From Klebsiella pneumoniae (lineage in GTDB: Bacteria; Pseudomonadota; Gammaproteobacteria; Ga0077536), in contig CAMAXW010000008.1 of the NCBI GenBank assembly GCA_945862315.1, positions 34,103-98,102 on the forward strand: DNA of 64,000 nt, written 5' to 3'. Made by a program: the position numbers and the translations under genes. A model generated the notes under the pieces. It did no database searches. It saw only the letters and a program-made list of their open reading frames with translations, and was not told the DNA's origin. Of this stretch, positions 9,877-18,478 are shown piece after piece. Position 1 is the stretch's first letter; every line of letters starts with the position of its first letter.

Positions 9877-10982
9877 GAAGGACCTCCTAACGGTAAATGA
9901 CCCGCCACCGCAGCGACGAATTCGCGGCTGCGTGCGGGTAGCGCGGGCCCTGCCGCCAGCAAGGCGCCGCCGATCAGCAAAATAGTATCTGGCCCATAAA
10001 CGGCGAGCATCTCGGCCACCCGATCGATGTTCATGCCGCCCGCGGGCACCGGCGCAATCGCCGGCAACTGGCCCCACGGCGCGCGTGCGTTTGCGGCCAC
10101 CGCCTCGCAGGTCTCGCGGCTATAGGCAAAGCGCCCCCCATAATTTGGGAAGATGGTGGCGTCCGCCCCGAACAGGCGGAACAGTTTGCCGAGCAGCAAG
10201 GGTGGCGCGATGCGCGCGGTCCCGGCAAGGGCTGGGTGCGCAAGAATGGGACAATCGAGGTCTTGCGCGAGTTCTGCAAGCACCGGGATCCCGGCCAGCA
10301 AGGGGCATAGCAGCACCATGCCGACACCTTCTTCACGCACGATTTTAAGTTGTTCTGCTAACTGCCGTGGCCCACCAGACAGCGAGGGCGCATACACGCT
10401 GTGGCCGCCAGTCACCGCGTTGGCGCGGCGTACTGCCGCTTGGCAAGCCTGCACCCGCGCGGCGAAAGGTGCGTAGGTTTGGTTAGCAATGCCGTGGTCG
10501 TCTTTGATGATATCGATGCCCGCCAGCGCGAAGTCTGCTGCCAGCGCCGCCAACGCGCTGGCAGCCAGCCCTTGCGGTTTGAGGGCCGTCATGGTCAGCG
10601 CGCGCGTGGGAACCTCTACCCGTTGGCGTATCCCCGCCAAGCCGAAACGCGGCCCCGGAAAATACCCCAAGTAGGCCTCCGGAAAAGTCACATCGATGAG
10701 ACGCACATCCTCTTGAAGCGAACAGTTGCCAAACAGCATGTTCATCAACTGCCCGGCTTCACCGCCCGTCGTGGCGGTTGCGATGCCCAGTTGCACCGCA
10801 AACAGGTGGGGTGCTAGTTGCGCGATGCCTTCAATGCTCGCCACGACTTCGGCGCGCACTTTAGGGTCCGTGACGGCGCTCAGTGGCATTTCAATACTTT
10901 GCTCGCAGGCCAGCGCTTGGGCACGGGCTTCGATGTCAGCACTGTCGGCTTGCAGATGGTACAGGGCGAGAATTCTTTCCAT
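9873..10982 (-). CDS. RuBisCO-like protein (form IV RLP)
   Basis: 369 residues with the RuBisCO large-subunit fold but not its chemistry. The phosphate-site glycines remain (PVPAGGMN, LLIGGALL) and Lys135 (TALKPQG) matches the first catalytic lysine. The metal-site motif reads IIKDDHG (Lys160, Asp161, Asp162, His163): the lysine and aspartate of the KDDE motif are kept, but the glutamate is His. The loop-6 Lys segment (VVGKLEG in true RuBisCO) is replaced by IFPNYGGRF. It therefore cannot be a normal carboxylase. Known form IV activities include 2,3-diketo-5-methylthiopentyl-1-phosphate enolase, 5-methylthioribulose-1-phosphate isomerase and oxo-isoapionate phosphate decarboxylase. The ATGA overlap with a cupin gene favours the isomerase; no other methionine-salvage or apionate gene is in the window. 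Confidence 0.9.
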   Translation of the reverse strand: MERILALYHLQADSADIEARAQALACEQSIEMPLSAVTDPKVRAEVVASIEGIAQLAPHLFAVQLGIATATTGGEAGQLMNMLFGNCSLQEDVRLIDVTFPEAYLGYFPGPRFGLAGIRQRVEVPTRALTMTALKPQGLAASALAALAADFALAGIDIIKDDHGIANQTYAPFAARVQACQAAVRRANAVTGGHSVYAPSLSGGPRQLAEQLKIVREEGVGMVLLCPLLAGIPVLAELAQDLDCPILAHPALAGTARIAPPLLLGKLFRLFGADATIFPNYGGRFAYSRETCEAVAANARAPWGQLPAIAPVPAGGMNIDRVAEMLAVYGPDTILLIGGALLAAGPALPARSREFVAAVAGHLPLGGPS

Positions 10983-11102
10983 ACCGGCATTCTAACCGTG
11001 AGTGTGGTTCATCGGCGATTAAGCCCGCGCCGTGCAGAGTGATTTCCACACGCCCACTAGCCCGATACACGGGCCGGCCGAGGCGCTTTAAGGAGCGATG
11101 TC

Positions 11103-11681
11103 ATGATTTCAGTAGTAAAAAATATTTTTGGCCTGCAGAAAAATTCTGGTCTCAAGCTGCTGGCGTTAGGTCTGACCTTGGGTGCGTCGGCGGCGGCGCA
11201 GGCCGACTATTACGGGCGCGAGCGGGGTCATCACCGCCAGCACCAAGGGCGTCACTGCGAGCAGCGCTACGCGCAAGGTAACCGCCAGGTAGGCCCGTCG
11301 TGGGGGCACCAACAGTTCTACTCGCCGCCCCAAGTGGTGATTTACGCGGCACCTAGGGTGGTGTATCAGTCAGTTCCGGGCTACGGCGGGGGCTACGGCG
11401 GGGGCTACGGCTCAGTCCCCGCCTACGGTGGTGGCTATGGCGGCGGCTACACCTCAGTCCCCGGCTACGGTGGTGGCTATGCCGGTGGCTACAACTCAAA
11501 CCCCGGCTACGGCGGGGGCGCTCAATACGGACAACCCAACCGCTTGGTGGGCAGCGCGGTGATGGGGGCGGCAGGTGGCTTTATAGGCTCGCAGATAGGC
11601 CACGGCGAGGGTCGCGCCGCGGCGATTGCCGCCGGGGCGGTGGCGGGTTGGGTGTTAGGAGGTAACTTGGGCGGCCAGTAG
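11103..11681 (+). CDS. Exported glycine/tyrosine-rich protein with a glycine-zipper segment
   Basis: 192 residues. AAGGAG eight bases before ATG 11103 sets the start. Residues 1-34 are a Sec signal peptide with predicted cleavage after AQA (residue 34). The mature part starts with a His/Arg-rich stretch, then about 70 residues of near-repeats built on GYGGGYGGGY separated by SVP or SNP, and ends with a glycine-zipper region (VMGAAGGFIGSQIGHG and AAGAVAGWVLGG) like those of the 2TM glycine-zipper/Rick_17kDa family, which associate with the outer membrane. Family members are lipoproteins or surface proteins; here no lipobox Cys is seen. It is a monocistronic gene, divergent from the RuBisCO-like gene. 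Function unknown beyond an envelope location. Confidence 0.85.
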   Translation: MISVVKNIFGLQKNSGLKLLALGLTLGASAAAQADYYGRERGHHRQHQGRHCEQRYAQGNRQVGPSWGHQQFYSPPQVVIYAAPRVVYQSVPGYGGGYGGGYGSVPAYGGGYGGGYTSVPGYGGGYAGGYNSNPGYGGGAQYGQPNRLVGSAVMGAAGGFIGSQIGHGEGRAAAIAAGAVAGWVLGGNLGGQ

Positions 11682-11809
11682 CACGCAGCGGCCTAGCCGC
11701 TCCATCAGCGCGACAGACGGCGAGGCGCTACGCGCTGGTGGTCTCCCCTTAACCGGATGCCAAAAATATGCCTACACTGCGCTGGCATTCACCTTGAGGG
11801 TACATTGCG

Positions 11810-13093
11810 ATGAAATTCCATTGGTTCAACCTCATGCCTTGGCCTTATCTGCCGGATGATTTCGCGCAGAATCATCGCAGCGTGTGGGTAGATGTTGATT
11901 CCCGGCTGTTTGATCCGGTCAAGGCCAACCGTGTTTACAACGACTACCTCGACCTGCTCGAATTCGCTGACGAGTTAGGCTTCGACGGTATCGGGGTCAA
12001 CGAGCACCACCAGAACGCCTACGGCCTGATGCCCTCGCCACAATTGATGGCAGCCACGCTCGCGCGCCGCACTCGGGACGCGTCCATTCTGTTATTAGGC
12101 CAATCGCTCGCGCTCTACGATCCCCCCACGCGAGTGGCCGAAGAAATGGCGATGATCGATTGCATCTCCGGCGGCCGATTAATTTCTGGCTTCCCCGTGG
12201 GCAGTTCGATGGACGACAACTACGCCTGCGGGGTTAATCCCGCCACGCTGCGCGAAAAATATCTGGAGGCCCACGACCTCGTGCGCCGTGCGTGGTCAGA
12301 TCCCGACGTCTTTGCCTGGAACGGAAAACACTACAAGCTGCGTTACGTCAATCTCTGGCCACGCCCCATTCAAAATCCCCCACCAATCTGGATTCCCGGC
12401 GGGGGCTCGGTGGAAACTTGGGATTTCTGCGCGCAACACGGCTACAACTACAGCTATTTGTCCTTCAGCGGTCACCTGCGCGGGGCCCAGTTGATGGACG
12501 GTTTTTGGCGACGTCTGGCAACCTTGGGCGTGGAGTTCAACCCTTATCAGGGCGCCTTCGCCCAGCAGATTTGCGTGGCCGAAACCGATGCTGAAGCGCA
12601 ACGACTCTACGAAAAGCACGCGCGCTATTTTTTCTCGCGTTGCCTGCACATTAACCCGGGCTTTGCCGATGCACCCGGCTATCGCAGCGAAGCCACCATC
12701 CGCGCGGGTCTGTTGAGTCAAATGGCGGGGCAATCCTCCGCACTCAATCAGGCGGCGGCGCTATCCTGGCAAGAAATGATCGACCAAGGCTTCTTGATCG
12801 CCGGCAGCCCAGATTCGGTGTGTGAACAAATGGAGCGTGTGGCCCGCACCCTGAAAGTGGGCCACATGGTGTGTCTGCTGCACTTTGGCGACATGCCCAA
12901 TGAGGTGTGCCGCTATTCCACCGAGTTATTCGCCAAGCGGGTCATGCCGCGCATCCGCCCGCTCTGGAACGAGTATGAAGACCACTGGTCGCCCAAACCG
13001 ATGCCACGTGCCGAGCGCGCGGTCCCGCGTCACTGCGAGGGAACCCGCGATGCACTACCCGCCGATGCGGCCACTGCGTCACAGGTGGTGTGA
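11810..13093 (+). CDS. LLM-class flavin-dependent monooxygenase (bacterial luciferase-like)
   Basis: 427 residues with the TIM-barrel luciferase fold: the N-terminal strand MKFHWFNLMPW, DELGFDGIGVNEHH, the barrel segment ILLLGQSLALYDPPTRVAEEMAMID and SGGRLISGFPVG are all characteristic. These enzymes use FMNH2, delivered by a separate reductase, to oxygenate a small organic substrate. GAGGG precedes ATG 11810. The C-terminal 50 residues after EDHWSPKP look poorly conserved and the stop overlaps the start of the alpha/beta hydrolase by one base (TGATG), so oxygenation followed by ester or C-C hydrolysis is a reasonable inference. No flavin reductase gene was seen next to it. Substrate unknown. 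Confidence 0.92.
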   Translation: MKFHWFNLMPWPYLPDDFAQNHRSVWVDVDSRLFDPVKANRVYNDYLDLLEFADELGFDGIGVNEHHQNAYGLMPSPQLMAATLARRTRDASILLLGQSLALYDPPTRVAEEMAMIDCISGGRLISGFPVGSSMDDNYACGVNPATLREKYLEAHDLVRRAWSDPDVFAWNGKHYKLRYVNLWPRPIQNPPPIWIPGGGSVETWDFCAQHGYNYSYLSFSGHLRGAQLMDGFWRRLATLGVEFNPYQGAFAQQICVAETDAEAQRLYEKHARYFFSRCLHINPGFADAPGYRSEATIRAGLLSQMAGQSSALNQAAALSWQEMIDQGFLIAGSPDSVCEQMERVARTLKVGHMVCLLHFGDMPNEVCRYSTELFAKRVMPRIRPLWNEYEDHWSPKPMPRAERAVPRHCEGTRDALPADAATASQVV

Positions 13094-13866
13094 TGAAACT
13101 CGACACCCTGCAACTGGCCCCAACCGGACGGACCGTACATTACTACCGGGCGGGTAGCGGACCACCGCTGCTGTATCTCCACCATCTTTTAGGCCTGCAG
13201 GGTTTTGAGCCGGCACTCGCCACACTGGCCGAACACTACGAGGTAATTGCGCCTTTCGCGCCCGGCTGGGGTCCATCTAAGGATGACCTCGCGGACGTGG
13301 ATCCGGGCCCGTTAGATCTCACCCTGCACCACTGCGATATGTTGGACGCCTTAGGGCTAGAGAGCGTCAACGTGGTGGGTGTGAGCATTGGCGCTTGGAT
13401 GGGCGCAGAACTCGCCGCGATTTATCCCCGGCGCGTCCGGCAACTGGTGCTCGTGAATCCGCTGGGTCTCTGGCTGCCCGAGGCCTGTGGCGAAGACGCC
13501 TTTGCGCAGCATCCGGGTTTCCCCTCCCGCATTCTTTTTTCCGAACGAACGCTGCGCGAGAAATTCCTCTTTGAGGGGCGCGACAAAATGGAAGCGCAGG
13601 TAGAGGAATTACTGAATCTGCGCGCCAGCGCCAAATTTCTGTGGCCCATCCCCGATACCGGCATCAGCCGGCGTTTAGCGCGCATCAAAGCCCGCACGTT
13701 GGTCGTCACGAGTGAGCACGACGTCATTGTGCCCGCCGCCCATGGGCCGGCGTGGCAGGCGGGGATTGCTGGCGCGGCACTCACTACCTTGGCCGGGGCG
13801 GGACACCTCGCTGAGTTGGAACAACCGCGCGCGTTCGCCAATTTGGTGCGGGATTTTTTAAACTAA
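13093..13866 (+). CDS. Alpha/beta-fold hydrolase
   Basis: 257 residues from ATG 13093, sharing its A with the preceding stop (TGATG); a GTG at 13090 is possible. GVSIGAWMG near residue 98 is the nucleophile elbow with catalytic Ser, SEHDVIVP supplies the acid Asp and GAGHLAELEQ the catalytic His near the C-terminus. HHLLG near residue 30 provides the oxyanion-hole region. Such cytosolic enzymes cleave esters, lactones or carbon-carbon bonds of ring-cleavage products. Translational coupling to the LLM monooxygenase suggests that it acts on the oxygenated product, which would fit a Baeyer-Villiger-like step followed by hydrolysis. That is inference. Its 3' end overlaps the convergent DUF364 gene by four bases. 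Confidence 0.92.
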   Translation: MKLDTLQLAPTGRTVHYYRAGSGPPLLYLHHLLGLQGFEPALATLAEHYEVIAPFAPGWGPSKDDLADVDPGPLDLTLHHCDMLDALGLESVNVVGVSIGAWMGAELAAIYPRRVRQLVLVNPLGLWLPEACGEDAFAQHPGFPSRILFSERTLREKFLFEGRDKMEAQVEELLNLRASAKFLWPIPDTGISRRLARIKARTLVVTSEHDVIVPAAHGPAWQAGIAGAALTTLAGAGHLAELEQPRAFANLVRDFLN

Positions 13867-14726
13867 ACGGCACCACCTGGCACGCCAGCCGGCCGTTGCA
13901 TGGCGAGCGAGGCCGGATAACTCGTTGGATCTAGGGTGTAGCGCTCGGCGTAGGCCTGCCAAGGATCACGATCACGTAGGCTCGCCATGAGCCGTACCGC
14001 ATCCAACACCCGCAACCCGCCCACACTGGCCACGCCACGTGTAAACAGCGGATCCGGGAAAAAACTGGCAGTCGGCCCAATCACGGACACCGAGCGTGCG
14101 CCAGCGCAATAAGCCAGCATGTCGTCGAGGCTATCGTTGAGACACACGGTGGCCGTCGCGATGATACGCGTGCAGCCCAGCAAAGCCGTGGGGTCTAGCG
14201 TGATCTTTAAACCCGGCTCCTCGTGCACCCAATGCGCTTTGCGCTCCACCACCACCACCTCGACACCGGCGCTACGCGCCCGGCGCACCAAGGAGGGGAA
14301 ATTTCCGATAAAACCCAGGGTTTCGGTGGGCGCCAGCGGCTCACCCCCCCAAGGATCGCGCGCCGCCGGGGGCACAAATCCGGCATCCCGCCAGCAAGCG
14401 GCAGTGATCGCGTTAATGGCGGCAAGCCCAATCGAGCGCTCGCCTTCGTCGTCACTAGCATAGCGACGCGCCAGTCCCAGCGCCGTTAAATTGCGCAACT
14501 CCGCCGGCGGAAATCGCTCGGCCAAGCCACACTGACTGTCGCCCAGCCAAGCGTAATAAAGCCCGGCGCTACCATCGGCTAACGTCACGACGCCAAATTC
14601 CGGGTCGCTCTGCGCGCTGCGCTGGGGCTCCGGCAAAAATACGCTACTCACCGGCGCAAGGGGGTAACGGCGCGCAGCACGCTCGGTGACTGCCAGTAAC
14701 TCACGGCGAAATTTCACACCCGACAT
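13863..14726 (-). CDS. DUF364 (putative heavy-metal chelation domain) protein
   Basis: 287 residues. The C-terminal two thirds fit the Rossmann-like DUF364 fold: GFIGNFPSLVRRARSAG (about 138-154), VVVVERKAH, a run of IIATATVCLNDSLDDMLAYC with a conserved-looking Cys, and VIGPTASFFPDPLF, in the order expected for strand-helix repeats. The N-terminal part, with RSIGLAAINAITA, resembles the DUF4213 domain that normally precedes DUF364. The biochemical role of the family is not established; heavy-metal chelation was proposed from fold and gene context. It is transcribed against both the hydrolase (4-base overlap of stops) and, divergently, the next LLM gene. The start at 14726 was taken as the first in-frame ATG. 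Confidence 0.75.
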   Translation of the reverse strand: MSGVKFRRELLAVTERAARRYPLAPVSSVFLPEPQRSAQSDPEFGVVTLADGSAGLYYAWLGDSQCGLAERFPPAELRNLTALGLARRYASDDEGERSIGLAAINAITAACWRDAGFVPPAARDPWGGEPLAPTETLGFIGNFPSLVRRARSAGVEVVVVERKAHWVHEEPGLKITLDPTALLGCTRIIATATVCLNDSLDDMLAYCAGARSVSVIGPTASFFPDPLFTRGVASVGGLRVLDAVRLMASLRDRDPWQAYAERYTLDPTSYPASLAMQRPAGVPGGAV

Positions 14727-14802
14727 CGCAAATCCTCAGCGCACAGCGAGCTTGCGCGCGTTTGTTATAGTGAGCCGCACCTGCCACAACGGAGATCCTG
14801 CC

Positions 14803-15912
14803 GTGCGTCGACCGCATAACGCTCTGTTCAACCAGAACGCTTTTAAGCTCGGCCTTTTCTCGCCTAACTGCAGCGGTGGAATGGCGGTGACCACGGTGCC
14901 TGAACGTTGGGACGCCAGTTGGGAGAATAATCTACGACTGGCACAGTTGGCGGATGCCGCCGGCATTGAGTTCTTACTGCCCATCGCCCGCTGGACCGGC
15001 TACGGTGGCGCGACCGATTTTCAAGGTGATTCGCTAGAAACCATCACTTGGGCGGCTGGCCTATTGGCGCATACCCAGCGCATTTCGGTGTTTGCCACGG
15101 CCCACGCGGCTTTTTTGCATCCGCTGATGGCGGCCAAGCAGTTCGCTACCATCGACCATCTCTCCGGCGGACGCTTTGGCCTGAACATCGTGTGTGGTTG
15201 GAACCAGCCGGAGTATGAGATGTTCGGCCTGACCTTACCCGCCGACCACGCCACCCGCTATCGCTACGGACAAGAGTGGTGGGACATCATTCGGCAGGTC
15301 TGGGAAAATCCGGACAGCGCCGACTGGGACGGCGAATTTTTCAAGCTCAAAGGGGCGCGCTGTAGCCCCCGGCCGCACGGCCACACGCTGCCCCCCGTGA
15401 TGAACGCGGGCTCCTCATCAGAGGGGCGTGAATTTGCCGCGCGTAACTGCGATTTTTTATTTACCGTGATGATCGATCCCGAACGTGGCAAAGCCGATGT
15501 GGCGCACATTCAGGCACTCGCCCGGGCGCGCTATCAACGGGAACTGGCGGTGTTCACCACGACCTATGTGGTCTGTCGCCCCACCCGGCGCGAAGCCGAG
15601 GAATATCACCACCACTACGCCGTAACCCATGCTGACGGCCCGGCGGTTGAGCGCCTCATGGAACTCCAAGGCCTGCATGCACAGTCCTTCCCGCCCGCCA
15701 TGATCGACGCCCTACGCGTGCAATTTGCGGGTGGACACGGGGTGTATCCGCTGCTGGGCGATCCGGATTTCATCGCCGAGGAAATCGCGAGAATCCATCA
15801 AGCAGGTTACGCCGGCGCCACCCTGGCCTTTGTGGATTACGCCGCGGAGCTGCCCTATTTCGTCGCCGAGGTGCTGCCCCGATTGGTCGCGCGCGGTCTA
15901 CGCCGCGCTTAA
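14803..15912 (+). CDS. LLM-class flavin monooxygenase of the RutA/SfnG type
   Basis: 369 residues from GTG 14803, preceded by GGAG at eight bases; an upstream ATG at 14686 lies inside the opposing gene. The fold signature is clear: FSPNCSGGMAVT, LAQLADAAGIEFLLPIARW, GYGG, AAKQFATIDHLSGGRFGLNIVCGWNQPEYEMFG. This arrangement is shared by the pyrimidine oxygenase RutA and the dimethylsulfone monooxygenase SfnG, which open heterocycles or cleave C-S bonds with FMNH2 and O2. The gene at 36006 encodes a close relative of equal length. No rut or sfn operon genes are adjacent, so assigning either substrate would be over-reading. It stands alone between divergent and convergent neighbours. Confidence 0.9.
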   Translation: MRRPHNALFNQNAFKLGLFSPNCSGGMAVTTVPERWDASWENNLRLAQLADAAGIEFLLPIARWTGYGGATDFQGDSLETITWAAGLLAHTQRISVFATAHAAFLHPLMAAKQFATIDHLSGGRFGLNIVCGWNQPEYEMFGLTLPADHATRYRYGQEWWDIIRQVWENPDSADWDGEFFKLKGARCSPRPHGHTLPPVMNAGSSSEGREFAARNCDFLFTVMIDPERGKADVAHIQALARARYQRELAVFTTTYVVCRPTRREAEEYHHHYAVTHADGPAVERLMELQGLHAQSFPPAMIDALRVQFAGGHGVYPLLGDPDFIAEEIARIHQAGYAGATLAFVDYAAELPYFVAEVLPRLVARGLRRA

Positions 15913-15950
15913 GCAGCGAGTGGAAATCAGCGCATTTTTCGTGGGTCTAG

Positions 15951-15991
15951 CGAACCCGGCGCCCCGGCTTGGCTTGGCTTGGCGGGGTTCG
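15951..15991. other. Weak inverted repeat in the gap after the LLM gene
   Basis: CGAACCC at 15951-15957 and GGGTTCG at 15985-15991 can pair over a 27-base loop that contains three tandem GGCTT units. There is no T-run. The 234-base gap between the convergent genes otherwise holds only the terminator at 16096-16124. Confidence 0.3.
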
Positions 15992-16095
15992 TCACGCTGG
16001 GTGCGCGCGCCCTGCGGTGTGGCACCCCACTTAAAATGCCGAGCCCTCAAGGCTAGTGGCGCGCTCCTGCCGGCACCTTTCGTTAAAGTTTGGGC

Positions 16096-16124
16096 AAAAA
16101 AAAGGCCGGGTTTCCCCGACCTTT
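16096..16124 (-). terminator. Rho-independent terminator of the DUF1329 gene
   Basis: On the minus strand AAAGGTCGGG pairs with CCCGGCCTTT around a GAAA tetraloop (10-bp stem with one G-T pair), followed by eight T. It begins 22 bases after the DUF1329 stop. Confidence 0.9.
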
Positions 16125-16146
16125 TCAAAGCACTCAGCGTGGTTGC

Positions 16147-17526
16147 TTAGGTGCCCAAACGCTGCATGGCCTGAACGGTCATGTACTTGTTGATGATGTC
16201 GTCGTGCATGTTCCACTGCGACTTCCAACCGCCCTGACAGGTCTCGGCTTGGTGGAAACGCGTAATACGCTGCGACTGGACGTCGTTGCTGATTACCCAA
16301 CTCCAGCTCCAGCAGATGTCCTTACCGGCCATTGCGACCTTGTCGCCCTTCTTGTACTGGCTAAAGCCAGGCTCAAAGGATTTCCACAGTTCGCCACGGC
16401 GGTCATAGGTAATCATCTGCGGGAAGGTGAGCATGCGAGCATCAATGTAGATGCGCTTCTTGCTCACGGGTGCGCGCGGGTAACCGGTAGGTTCCGCCTC
16501 GAGCACGATGACTTCCGGAATGAGCGACTTGCCCACAGACATGAAGGAGTTGTTCTTCGGACCGCCTACCAGTGGGTATTCCCAGTTCGGGGAGTCAGCC
16601 TGCCACTGGTCGCTCATGGAGCCCAAGAATGGCTGGCGACCCACAATCTTGTAGTTACCCCAAGTGAGCATCGGGTCGCCGGCCGCCCATGCGTCCGACA
16701 GGAACAGATTGATGCCCGGCACCAGCGGCTCGAAGCGCTGGTTGGTGGGGAACCGACGCACCCGCTTGAAAGCCGGGATGTAGCCGAACAAATCCGGATA
16801 TTCGCGTTGGTCATAGGGCCAGATATTCACGAAGGCCGTGCCCTTGACGTCGTTAGGCGCCGAGAACCACGTGGACTGCATCCGCAGTTTGTCTTCGTGA
16901 CCTGCCAGATAAGGCACGCCGCCGTTGTCGGTCAAGCCAGTGGTGTTCTGCTCGGCCCAGACGAAGTCGTACTGGTAGAGCACAGTACCTTGGGCATCGA
17001 GCGCGAACATCGGAATCGCGTACATGGTTTGGTCGTGACGGCCCCAGCTCAACGTGAGGTTGGCGATCGTCTCCATACCGGTTTGCGGGTTGGGGAACGG
17101 CAAGCCACCGATCCAAGGCTTGCCGTCCTTGGTTCGCACGTTGCCGACTTCGTCAAATACTGCCTGCCCTTGGTTGCGAATAGTCGCTTCCAGAAACGGC
17201 GGGGGGAACATTTTGGTGGCGTCCGTAACGGTCTCTTGGATAAAGAACGTACGGCCCTGCTGCTTCACTTCTGTGTAGAGCATGGGATCCACGAGGTCTT
17301 TAACATCGTCGATATTGCTGGCGCTGATGACGTCGCCAACCTTCACTTTGCCCTTGGTGTAGAGCGAGATGTCGAGTAGTTCATCGGGATAGGCTTTCGC
17401 GATATCACCGGTTTCCGACAGCAGCGGCCACAGGGAGGTAAGCACCCCGGCGCCGCCGATCCCTCGTGCAACCTTGTCCATAAAGAAGCGCCGACTATAG
17501 TCGGTATCGTATTTTCTAATGTGCAT
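16147..17526 (-). CDS. DUF1329 family exported protein with a twin-arginine leader
   Basis: 459 residues from ATG 17526, chosen because a G8 ribosome-binding tract ends four bases upstream. The leader has Ser11-Arg12-Arg13-Phe14-Phe15-Met16 followed by a moderately hydrophobic stretch ending near residue 37, a good fit to Tat signal peptides; DUF1329 proteins more often carry Sec signals. The body has the LolA/LppX-like DUF1329 features: repeated aromatic beta-strands, an NPQTG motif, WPYDQREYP and a C-terminal Trp-rich segment. Members are found beside steroid, alkane and aromatic degradation genes and are thought to handle hydrophobic compounds in the periplasm or outer membrane. It has its own terminator. 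A 429-codon antisense reading frame over the same DNA is a shadow. Confidence 0.9.
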   Translation of the reverse strand: MHIRKYDTDYSRRFFMDKVARGIGGAGVLTSLWPLLSETGDIAKAYPDELLDISLYTKGKVKVGDVISASNIDDVKDLVDPMLYTEVKQQGRTFFIQETVTDATKMFPPPFLEATIRNQGQAVFDEVGNVRTKDGKPWIGGLPFPNPQTGMETIANLTLSWGRHDQTMYAIPMFALDAQGTVLYQYDFVWAEQNTTGLTDNGGVPYLAGHEDKLRMQSTWFSAPNDVKGTAFVNIWPYDQREYPDLFGYIPAFKRVRRFPTNQRFEPLVPGINLFLSDAWAAGDPMLTWGNYKIVGRQPFLGSMSDQWQADSPNWEYPLVGGPKNNSFMSVGKSLIPEVIVLEAEPTGYPRAPVSKKRIYIDARMLTFPQMITYDRRGELWKSFEPGFSQYKKGDKVAMAGKDICWSWSWVISNDVQSQRITRFHQAETCQGGWKSQWNMHDDIINKYMTVQAMQRLGT

Positions 17527-17707
17527 GTAGCCCCCCCCTTGAATTAAATAAGTATCACCGCGCGTTGCGCAGTTGCTTACCGGCTCGCTCATTCAACGCC
17601 GACTGTGCAAGTCACCAACGCTTTGTAGCATCGCACACCCCATCGCCGCAATCGTGCAATGCTAATACGTTCCAATGCTGCGCTGCGTCGGTTCAATACC
17701 CGCAAAA

Positions 17708-18478
17708 TTATTGTTTAGCCGCCAGTGTTGCCGCTTCGGCGCGGGCTTTCCGCACACTGTCATTGCTCTGATTAAACAGCAGCTCACGGCGTGCTTTCTC
17801 CTGCTCTTCCGTGAGCTGGCGCTCAACCCATTCGCGCCGCACAGCGCGCCCGGCTTGCACCGCCGGCCGGGCGCCCACGTCATCTACCCAGCGCTTTAGG
17901 TGAGGAAATTTTGCCCAGACGGAGTCGTCGATCATTCGCTCAAGCAGCATGGCCCAAGGCCACGCTAGGATGTCTGCGATGCTGTAGTCCTCGCCGGCCA
18001 GATGCCGGTGAGCCACCAACTGGGCGTCCATCACACCGCACAAACGATCGACTTCACCCACAAAACGCCGCGTGCCGTAGGCTAGCTGCGTGGAATCATC
18101 AACAATTTTGGGCGCGTAGTTTCGGAAGTGATTGGCGTTACCCATCATGGGTCCCAGATTGGCCATCTGCCAGTACGCCCATTCCAACACCTTGTAACGG
18201 GCCGCGCCGCTCAGCGGGAAGAAGCGACCGGTTTTGTCGGCGAGATACTCGACAATGGCACCCGATTCAAAAATGGCCAGTGGCGCACCACCACCCAGCG
18301 GCGAATTGTCGACGATCGCCGGCATCCGGTTATTGGGGCTGATGCGAAGAAAATCTGGCGAGAACTGCTCGCCGCGCCCGATATCGACTTCGTGCACTCG
18401 ATAATCTAGACCACACTCCTCCAGCATGATCGTTACCTTCCAGCCGTTCGGCGTGGGCCAATAATACAGATCGATCAT
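17708..18478 (-). CDS. Glutathione S-transferase family protein (YfcG/YghU-like)
   Basis: 256 residues. The thioredoxin-fold N-terminus starts MIDLYYWPTPNGWKVT; the TPNG motif places Asn next to the glutathione thiol as in Nu-class enzymes YfcG and YghU. NNRMPAIVD gives the cis-Pro loop and FESGAIVEYLA the gamma-glutamyl binding motif. The C-terminal helical domain has the N-capping box YSIADILAWPW. After about residue 215 comes a charged extension (EEQEKARRELLF) longer than in YfcG. AGGAG precedes ATG 18478. Nu-class members reduce disulfides and peroxides rather than conjugate. It is divergent from the amidohydrolase gene and probably monocistronic. Confidence 0.92.
   Translation of the reverse strand: MIDLYYWPTPNGWKVTIMLEECGLDYRVHEVDIGRGEQFSPDFLRISPNNRMPAIVDNSPLGGGAPLAIFESGAIVEYLADKTGRFFPLSGAARYKVLEWAYWQMANLGPMMGNANHFRNYAPKIVDDSTQLAYGTRRFVGEVDRLCGVMDAQLVAHRHLAGEDYSIADILAWPWAMLLERMIDDSVWAKFPHLKRWVDDVGARPAVQAGRAVRREWVERQLTEEQEKARRELLFNQSNDSVRKARAEAATLAAKQ

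Noticed and set aside
9873..10982. Functional RuBisCO large subunit
   Set aside because: The third metal ligand and the loop-6 lysine are missing, so carbon fixation is not supported; no Calvin-cycle genes apart from a CbbY-like phosphatase.
16090..17379. A 429-codon plus-strand reading frame opposite the DUF1329 gene
   Set aside because: It is the antisense shadow of a well-supported gene with leader, ribosome site and terminator; the translation matches nothing recognisable.
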